Below, piece by piece: positions 54,648 to 61,322 of a stretch of 64,000 bases of DNA. The stretch's first letter is position 1. Each line of letters begins with the position of its first letter. The position numbers were made by a program, and so were the translations under genes. This DNA is from Burkholderia metallica (GTDB lineage Bacteria > Pseudomonadota > Gammaproteobacteria > Burkholderiales > Burkholderiaceae): NCBI RefSeq assembly GCF_902832845.1, contig NZ_CADFDB010000016.1, positions 88,301-152,300 of the forward strand, given 5' to 3'. The notes beneath the pieces are model-generated. The model was given only the letters and a program-made list of their open reading frames with translations. It was not told where the DNA came from and ran no database searches.

Positions 54648-55990
54648 GCGGGAAGCACCACGTAAAGTTCGAGCGAGACGTCGGGTACCGACGCGGGGAT
54701 ATAGAACTGACATGCCCGTGCATCCATCATGCGCTTGAACGCGGCGTGAGCACCGTCAAGAGCAAAGTACTGGTTCTCGATGCGAACCGGAATGGCGGCG
54801 GGAACGCGCGACATGGCGCGCAGCGGAATGCCGGGCAGCGCGGAGTTGACGATCTGCTCGACGTCGTCGGGCGATCCGGCCTTGCACAGGCGCGGTAGCT
54901 GTTCGAGCAACGCATGAGCGGGCAACCCGGACTGGACCGACAGGTAATACTCCGCACCTTCGACGAGCCGGTCGTCGTTGATTTTGCCCAACCATGACGT
55001 CCCGCGAAGCTTCTCCAGGGCGATCGGTACGACACGCGATGGAACGACCGTATCGAGGAGCGTGCGAATCAACGATTCGAGTTCCGCGAAAACCGGATCG
55101 GGATCGAGATGATCGTAGGCAGGAATGGATTGCAGGGTTTCCGCTGTCGAGAATGTCAGCAACGAACCGGCCAGGCGTGCCAGCGTGCCATACAGTCGTT
55201 CGGGGTGCTGATCGGGAGCCTGACACAGTCGTGCAAGCTCGGGCCAACAACTGTTCACGCTGTGCAACAGCCAGAACAGCGACACGTCGGCGACCGCGTA
55301 GTCGGCGATCTGATCGGAACGCTCCCGGCGTCGCACGGCGAGGCTGGCGCTCTTGGCCAGCAGGATCTCGGATAGCCGGGTCATGCGGCCGACAAGGTGG
55401 CTGCTGGCCGACAGGAACAGACACGGCGGCACGAAGGCGGCGTCCATCTCGAAACGCCCCTGCGCGTTGCGCGAGATTCTTCCGATCGGGCAGGTGACGT
55501 AGTCGCTCGACACCTCGAAATCGAACAGCAACGCCAGCGCATGGCGTTCTACGCTGATCTCCTCCACGTTGTCGCCGTTCACGTCGGCGACCTGGAGATA
55601 CTCCCGCCGAAAACGCCGCGGCCGCGCAGGTCTTTCGTCAATGTCGATACAGTTGCCGCCTTGCGGATCGAGGAGCGGTAACCCGATGAGCACGACAACC
55701 GAATCGGCTTGCGCGGGGACGTCGTTCAGATCGCGCGCCGGCGGAAGGCGATCGGCCGACTCGCTGTCGACCAGGGTTCCGTCCGGCAGGCGCAGATCGA
55801 GTGCGGACACCTGCAGGCGATCGATCGTTAGGGCCTGGGTGTCGAACGCAATCCGGCATACGCCCCACGGATCGGGGCTCGTGATGCGCGCGATGCGTTC
55901 GTCGGTCGCGTGGTTCCACAACGCCTGCTGCTGAAAGTGCTGGGGCGTCATGAAAATTCCCTTGGCCCACAGCGGTCTCGTTATCTTCAT
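54644..55990 (-). CDS. tssK: type VI secretion baseplate subunit TssK
   Basis: 448-residue protein with the conserved TssK opening (RPLWAKGIFMTPQHFQQQAL, residues 5-24) and the trimeric shoulder/head organisation: PPCLFLSASSHLVGRMTRL in the middle and KLRGTSWLGKINDDRLVEGA and YFALDGAHAAFKRMMDARAC toward the C-terminus. TssK links the baseplate to TssL/TssM. It follows tssC by 48 bp and overlaps tssL by 4 nt. Confidence 0.93.
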   Translation of the reverse strand: MKITRPLWAKGIFMTPQHFQQQALWNHATDERIARITSPDPWGVCRIAFDTQALTIDRLQVSALDLRLPDGTLVDSESADRLPPARDLNDVPAQADSVVVLIGLPLLDPQGGNCIDIDERPARPRRFRREYLQVADVNGDNVEEISVERHALALLFDFEVSSDYVTCPIGRISRNAQGRFEMDAAFVPPCLFLSASSHLVGRMTRLSEILLAKSASLAVRRRERSDQIADYAVADVSLFWLLHSVNSCWPELARLCQAPDQHPERLYGTLARLAGSLLTFSTAETLQSIPAYDHLDPDPVFAELESLIRTLLDTVVPSRVVPIALEKLRGTSWLGKINDDRLVEGAEYYLSVQSGLPAHALLEQLPRLCKAGSPDDVEQIVNSALPGIPLRAMSRVPAAIPVRIENQYFALDGAHAAFKRMMDARACQFYIPASVPDVSLELYVVLPA

Positions 55991-56038
55991 CGTCGTTCGA
56001 TAGGCATGAAAAATATAGTTTGAGGACGGCCCCGATAG

Positions 56039-57592
56039 TCAGCGTCGGTTTTTTGCCTTGGGCATTTGAGAGACGAGCGACAGGCCGATGTCCATCCCTT
56101 CGATCTGAAAGTGCGGAACCACGAACAGCCTGATGCGAAAAAAGCCGGGGTTGTCTTCGATGTCCTCGACGCTGACGCGTGCTTCCCGTAGTGGGTGCGA
56201 TGTCTGCAGCTCGTCGCCTGGATCGGTCATTTCCGTTACGAGCGACTTGATCCAGGTATTCAACTCCAGTTCGAGCAGGCGCCTGTCTTTCGTCGTTCCG
56301 ATGTTCTCGCGCTGGATCAGCTTCAGGTAATGCGCGATACGCGAGATCAGGAAAATATAGGGGAGTCGCGCATTGATGCGGCTATTCGCCGCTGCTTCCT
56401 TCGCCTCGTATGAAAGGGGTTTCTGCGCGGAGTTCGCCGAAAAGAAGCAGGCGAAATCGTGGTTGCGATAGAACGAAAGCGGAATCAACCCGAGGTTCGC
56501 GAATTCGGCTTCGCGCGTTTCCGGAATCAGCGCCTCGGTCGGAATTTTCGCCGGGGTTCCGCCGCCGAGATCGTAGAGATGAACTGGCAGGTCCGTCACG
56601 AGGCCGCCCGCGCGAGGCCCGCGAATCTGCACACACCAGCCGTTCCGGACGAAGCTCTTTACCAGGTTCGCGGCGAACACGAACGAGGCGCTTGCCCAAA
56701 GGTAGCGGCTGGAGTCGGCGCCCTTGACGGTTTCACGATAGCTGAACGCCCGAACGGGCACGGTGTCCGGGCCGTATGGCGGACGGGCCAGGAAACGCGG
56801 GAGCGTGAGCCCGACATAACGGGCATCGTCGGATTCGCGAAAACTTTTCCATTTCCGGTATTCGACGCGATCGAGATAACTGTCGACGTCCCGAATGCAG
56901 ACGACTTCCTCCATCGTCCGCTTGCCGAAGAACAGCGGCGATACCGCGCCGATGAACGGCATGTGCGCCGCGGCGGAAACCTTCGAGATATCGCGCAGCA
57001 GCGCGATGTCCGGCGCGCTGCGATCGAATGCGTAACCGGCAATGATGGCGCCGATCGGCTCTCCACCCGGCGTGTCGTATTCGCGGACGTACGTATGCAG
57101 AAAAAGGCCGCTCTGAATGATTTCGGGCGAGTCCTCGAAGTCATGCCGTAACTGTTCCTTCGAGACGTCGAGCACTTCGATACGTACGTTCTTGCGGAAA
57201 TCGGTGCGATCGACCAGGTATTTCAGACCGCGCCACGTCGATTCGATTTGCTGAAACGCGGCGTCGTGCAGGATCGCGTCGATCTGGTTGCCGATTCGCG
57301 CGTCCAGTCGGGCGATGTGGAAGTCGATCAAGCTCTTGTCCAGCACGTCGATCTTTTGCGACGTGCTCCCGATGGCGTCGATGAGTACGGCAATCGCATG
57401 CACCAAGCGCTCGCCTGCCGTCGATCTCGACACGATATCGGGCTGCGCGAACGCATGCAGAGGCTGCACGGGCACCGTGGGCGAGATGCCGAGCGTGTCG
57501 CACAGCGACGCATAGATTCCGTCCGACGACGCGGATGCGCCGGGGTCCGTGCTCGTCGCCGACTCACGCGGAGCGGTTTCGCGTTCCGACAT
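56039..57592 (-). CDS. tssC: type VI secretion contractile sheath large subunit TssC
   Basis: 517-residue sheath protein. Core motifs are FQQIESTWRGLKYLVDRTDF, EPIGAIIAGYAFDRSAPDIA, YVGLTLPRFLARPPYG and the terminal RLFVVPHFQIEGMDIGLSLV. The N-terminal 50 residues are a polar Ser/Ala/Glu linker plus an unusual segment; there is no fused TssB. Canonically tssB lies immediately upstream; here there is an AT-rich gap and then a divergent vgrG. It is the first gene of the tssC-K-L-E run. Confidence 0.92.
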   Translation of the reverse strand: MSERETAPRESATSTDPGASASSDGIYASLCDTLGISPTVPVQPLHAFAQPDIVSRSTAGERLVHAIAVLIDAIGSTSQKIDVLDKSLIDFHIARLDARIGNQIDAILHDAAFQQIESTWRGLKYLVDRTDFRKNVRIEVLDVSKEQLRHDFEDSPEIIQSGLFLHTYVREYDTPGGEPIGAIIAGYAFDRSAPDIALLRDISKVSAAAHMPFIGAVSPLFFGKRTMEEVVCIRDVDSYLDRVEYRKWKSFRESDDARYVGLTLPRFLARPPYGPDTVPVRAFSYRETVKGADSSRYLWASASFVFAANLVKSFVRNGWCVQIRGPRAGGLVTDLPVHLYDLGGGTPAKIPTEALIPETREAEFANLGLIPLSFYRNHDFACFFSANSAQKPLSYEAKEAAANSRINARLPYIFLISRIAHYLKLIQRENIGTTKDRRLLELELNTWIKSLVTEMTDPGDELQTSHPLREARVSVEDIEDNPGFFRIRLFVVPHFQIEGMDIGLSLVSQMPKAKNRR

Positions 57593-57964
57593 GTCTCAAT
57601 ACTCGTCGATGATCACTTGATATGTACGAGTCAAGCAAGACGCACTCTCGAAATTTCAATCGATGAATGTGACTGATCGAAAGTATTCGATTGCTTTCTA
57701 GTACAAATTCCATTGATTGAATGGTCGGGTAATTACGAGATAAAGATTCGTACATCAAAATTCTAAGTTCGGATAAATAGCACATAAATTTCATCTTGAA
57801 ATTTTCATTCGAAATAATTTTTGAAATTTGCGAAAAAACCATGAATGTCGATTCACAACGGATGCCGAACTGTTTACCATGCGTCGAAAAAATTCATATA
57901 CCGGCTGTTGCGCCAGCGTGCGCGATATCGATCATGAGCATGATGCGAACGGGAAACGAGGGCG
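57593..57964. other. AT-rich divergent gap between tssC and vgrG
   Basis: 372 bp, strongly AT-rich for most of its length (about 57600-57900) in an otherwise GC-rich region. It contains no credible gene: the open frames have no ribosome site or family. It must hold the promoters of tssC and vgrG. AT-rich composition at a secretion island is the usual mark of xenogeneic silencing. Confidence 0.6.
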
Positions 57965-60310
57965 ATGGCGGATCTGCTTGAAAGGGTGGAGAGGTACGGA
58001 GCGAATCACGAGGCGGTGACGGGGCGGCAGGCGTATTTCCTGGACGTCGCGGGAAGCGCTGCGGGCCGGGAATTGTCGGTGGTGTCGTTCACCGCAACCG
58101 AACGTATCGGCGATCCTTACCGGATCGTCATCGAGCTGACGCATCCGGACAGCCTCCTTCGCGGCGACTATCTCGGGCGCGACGCCACATTCACCATCGC
58201 CCCGGAAGATGGCACACGGTCGCGCGTGTTCGCCGGATGCGTGACGCACTTCGCAAAAACGAAGACGACGAAGGATTTCAGCCTGTACCGGCTGGTCGTC
58301 GAGGCGCACACCGCGCGTCTTCGGCTCGCACGCACGAGCCGCATCTATCAGCAACGGAGCGCACCGCAGATCATCGAGGCAATCCTGCGCCGCCATGGCT
58401 TCAAGGGGCACCAGTTCGCGTTCGCGCTGCGCCGCCAGTATCCGCAGCATGCATTTCGTTTCCAGTATCAGATGTCGGATCTGGCCTACATCGGCATGCT
58501 GATGCAGAAGGAAGGAATCTACAGCTACTTCACGCAGGGCAAGCATGGCGATGTGCTCGTGTTTGCCGACGACGTCGATCACTACGTCTACGCGCCGGAA
58601 CTGAATGCGCGTTATCGGGAGACGGCCGGCCTGGAGGCCGGCGTCGAGGCCGTGTTCGCGCTCGAGATGCACGCGAAGACGGTTCCGCAATCGATTCTTG
58701 TCGCGGATTACAACCCGGATCAGGCCTGGGAGCGCTTCAAGGCCGATGCGAACGTGGCGAAGAAGGACGTCACGACTTACGGGCAAGCCTACGTTTACGG
58801 CACGCATCACCTGGATCAGGAGGGCGCGCGCTGGGAGGCGCAACTGCGTCACGAGGCGGAGATCGCATGGCAGGTGATCTACGAAGGCGAGAGCAACGTT
58901 CTCGAACTGCGGCCGGCGCGTGTGCTACGCGTCGACGAAGCGTTGCCGGATGCACCGACCGGCCAGGTCGTGGTTGAAACGGTTCACACGGGCGGGCGCG
59001 GGCGCGCCTATCGCAACACCTATCAGGCGATTCCCGCGGATCGCCGTATCAGGCTCAGGCTCGACGAGGCGGCGTGGCCGAAAATCAACGGCACGTTGAG
59101 CGCGCGCGTCACGTCGCCCGGCGACTACGACTATGCGTACCTCACGCAGCAGGGCCGCTACACGGTGCGCTTCGACCTCGACTTCGACGAATGGAATCCC
59201 GGCGGCGAGAGCGTGCCGCTGCGGCTTGCGAAGCCGTTCGCCGGCAGCCTGCAGACCGGCTTTCATTTTCCGGCGCTGCACGGCGACGAAGCCGTGGTGG
59301 CCTTTCGCGACGGCGATCCGGACAAGCCGTACCTGTCCCAGTTTCACCACCACAGCCAGGCGGTCGACCTCGTCACGAATCAGGATCGGTGGCTGTCGCG
59401 CAACGTGATCCGGACGCAGAGCAACAACAAGCTGCGGATGGAGGACTGGCGGGGATGCGAAGGCATCAAGCTGTCCACCGAGCATTCCGGCAAGAGCCAG
59501 CTCAATCTCGGTTATCTGGTCGATTCGAACAAGCAACGGCGCGGCGAAGGGTTCGAGCTTCGCACGTCGGGATACGGTGCGATTCGTGCCGGGAAGGGGC
59601 TGTTTGTCACCACCGACGATCGACCGAAAGCCGCCGGCGATCAACTCGACATGCAGGAGGCGCTCGCGCGTCTGAACGACGCGCAGGCCCGCATGGAAGG
59701 GCTGGCTCAGGCGGCGGCCGTCGCGCAGGCCGATGCGGCCGATGCCAGATCGATGCAGCAGGTGCTCCAGGACCAGATTCGCGATCTCAGGCAAGCGGTG
59801 ATGCTGCTGTCGTCGAATGCGTCGATCGCGACGGTTACGCCGGATACGCTGATTCACAGTGCCGGCGCCAATCTGACGATGACGGCCGGCGCCAATGCCG
59901 ATATCGGCGTGCTGCGCAAGTTCACAGTCGCCGCCGGCGAGACAGTCAGTCTGTTCGTGCAGAAGATGGGTATCAAGCTGTTTGCCGCGCGCGGCAAGGT
60001 GCGGCTCCAGGCGCAGCGCGACGAAATGGAGCTGACGTCGCAGCAGAACCTGACCGTGACCAGCAGCGACGGCCACGTGATCGTCCAGGCGGGCAAGTCG
60101 ATCATGCTCACGGACGGCGGTGGCGCGTACATCAAGCTCGACAACGGCAACGTCACCATCGCATCGCCGAACAAGGTGACGATCCGCATGGCCGACTTCG
60201 CCTGGGACGGGCCGGACAGCGCGGCCGGGAAGCTGCCGGCGTTTGCCGTCTGCGCGGGGTCGAAGGCGGCGGCGTCGATCGCCGGTGAAAACAGCATGGC
60301 GTTGTCGTGA
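57965..60310 (+). CDS. vgrG: type VI secretion spike protein VgrG
   Basis: 781-residue VgrG. The gp27-like base (about 20-370) has AYFLDVAGSAAGRELSVVSF and QMSDLAYIGMLMQKEGIYSY. The gp5 OB-fold follows (about 375-480) with HFPALHGDEAVVAFRDGDPDKP. An Ala/Gln coiled segment (about 560-610) then leads to a C-terminal DUF2345 beta-helix (about 615-770) with LTVTSSDGHVIVQAGKSIML. No extra catalytic domain is visible; the last 25 residues are short and non-enzymatic. It starts the cassette vgrG-DUF4123-effector; its stop overlaps the next start by 1 nt. The ribosome site is weak (CGAGGG). Confidence 0.93.
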   Translation: MADLLERVERYGANHEAVTGRQAYFLDVAGSAAGRELSVVSFTATERIGDPYRIVIELTHPDSLLRGDYLGRDATFTIAPEDGTRSRVFAGCVTHFAKTKTTKDFSLYRLVVEAHTARLRLARTSRIYQQRSAPQIIEAILRRHGFKGHQFAFALRRQYPQHAFRFQYQMSDLAYIGMLMQKEGIYSYFTQGKHGDVLVFADDVDHYVYAPELNARYRETAGLEAGVEAVFALEMHAKTVPQSILVADYNPDQAWERFKADANVAKKDVTTYGQAYVYGTHHLDQEGARWEAQLRHEAEIAWQVIYEGESNVLELRPARVLRVDEALPDAPTGQVVVETVHTGGRGRAYRNTYQAIPADRRIRLRLDEAAWPKINGTLSARVTSPGDYDYAYLTQQGRYTVRFDLDFDEWNPGGESVPLRLAKPFAGSLQTGFHFPALHGDEAVVAFRDGDPDKPYLSQFHHHSQAVDLVTNQDRWLSRNVIRTQSNNKLRMEDWRGCEGIKLSTEHSGKSQLNLGYLVDSNKQRRGEGFELRTSGYGAIRAGKGLFVTTDDRPKAAGDQLDMQEALARLNDAQARMEGLAQAAAVAQADAADARSMQQVLQDQIRDLRQAVMLLSSNASIATVTPDTLIHSAGANLTMTAGANADIGVLRKFTVAAGETVSLFVQKMGIKLFAARGKVRLQAQRDEMELTSQQNLTVTSSDGHVIVQAGKSIMLTDGGGAYIKLDNGNVTIASPNKVTIRMADFAWDGPDSAAGKLPAFAVCAGSKAAASIAGENSMALS

Positions 60311-61317
60311 TGGCGAATCCGCAAGCTACCACCCGCGTTTCGCGTTGCGAGCCGCCGGCACTTGCAAGCGGCGGCTTTCTGCTGGTCGATCCCGATGCAT
60401 TTTCCGACGTCGACATGATTGCCGCGCTGAACCCGACGCGGTGCAGCCCGACCAACTGGGGCAAGGATCCGGCCGGCCTGCCGGCGATCATCGATCTCGG
60501 TCGGTGCGACGAATGGCAGATTGCGTGGCTGGCAGCGGTGCTCGACGTGGAGCACGCGAACCGGAAGCACACGCCGTTGATGGCGGCGGGAATCGGCGCC
60601 TATATCGACGCATCCGCGTCGCTCGATGCGCTCGTGGAGCACATCGCCGGTCTTCTCCTGGTGCTGCCGGTCAACCGGCACGGCAATCGCTCGCCCGGCG
60701 GCGCGCTGTGGCGTTTCTTCGATCCGCGCGTGTTTGCTCATCTGTGCTGGATGCTCGATTCCGGCACGCTCGACGAACTGGTCGGGCCCGTGTCGAGCTG
60801 GTCGTTTCCCTGGCTGGATGGGTGGTTCAGATTCGACGTGAAAGTTCGGCATGCTGATGAGAACAGGCAGGCCCCTGTCGTGTTGTTCGAGGCGCGCGCC
60901 GGTGAGTTCCGGCGCATCGACGCTGCCGTATGGGCGCGGGCCCAGCGAATCGCGAGCATCAATCGGGTGGTCGCTTGCCTCGATAACCCGGAGGAACTCG
61001 ACTGGCCGCAGCGGGTTGCAATCGCGTCGCGAATCGAATCGGCATTGACGGCGGCCGAGCACAGGCTGCATTGGCGCGACCGGGAGGACTGCGTCCGCTA
61101 TGCCGAGTACGCGGTGCGCTACGGCGCGGCGTTTCTCGATCATCCGAAGCTGGTCGACTGCTGGGCGCGGCTGGAAACCCGCGCCGCATCGATGGGCTGG
61201 GCCGACGTGATGGCTTTGCTGACGCCGGACGAGCATTGCGCGTTGTCTGGGTGCGTGACCGATGGCGTAGCGCCGGATCGGCCATTGACGAATCACTTTT
61301 TACTCGACGGGACCTGA
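60310..61317 (+). CDS. DUF4123 adaptor protein (VasW/TEC-like)
   Basis: 335-residue protein of the DUF4123 family, the chaperones that load effectors on VgrG. The N-terminal half holds the alpha/beta core (DEWQIAWLAAVLDVEHA, then LLLVLPVNRHGNRSPGGALWRFFDPRVFAHLCWMLD, with the typical FR/WFYDP-like RFFDPRVF). The ATG at 60310 overlaps the vgrG stop. It lies between vgrG and the effector, exactly as VasW lies between VgrG and VasX in Vibrio cholerae. The C-terminal third (about 210-335) is specific. Confidence 0.88.
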   Translation: MANPQATTRVSRCEPPALASGGFLLVDPDAFSDVDMIAALNPTRCSPTNWGKDPAGLPAIIDLGRCDEWQIAWLAAVLDVEHANRKHTPLMAAGIGAYIDASASLDALVEHIAGLLLVLPVNRHGNRSPGGALWRFFDPRVFAHLCWMLDSGTLDELVGPVSSWSFPWLDGWFRFDVKVRHADENRQAPVVLFEARAGEFRRIDAAVWARAQRIASINRVVACLDNPEELDWPQRVAIASRIESALTAAEHRLHWRDREDCVRYAEYAVRYGAAFLDHPKLVDCWARLETRAASMGWADVMALLTPDEHCALSGCVTDGVAPDRPLTNHFLLDGT

Positions 61318-61322
61318 CATCG

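Noticed and set aside
57564-57842. 92-codon minus-strand frame upstream of tssC
   Set aside because: Lies in the AT-rich gap, overlaps the tssC start, no ribosome site and no resemblance to TssB or any T6SS protein.
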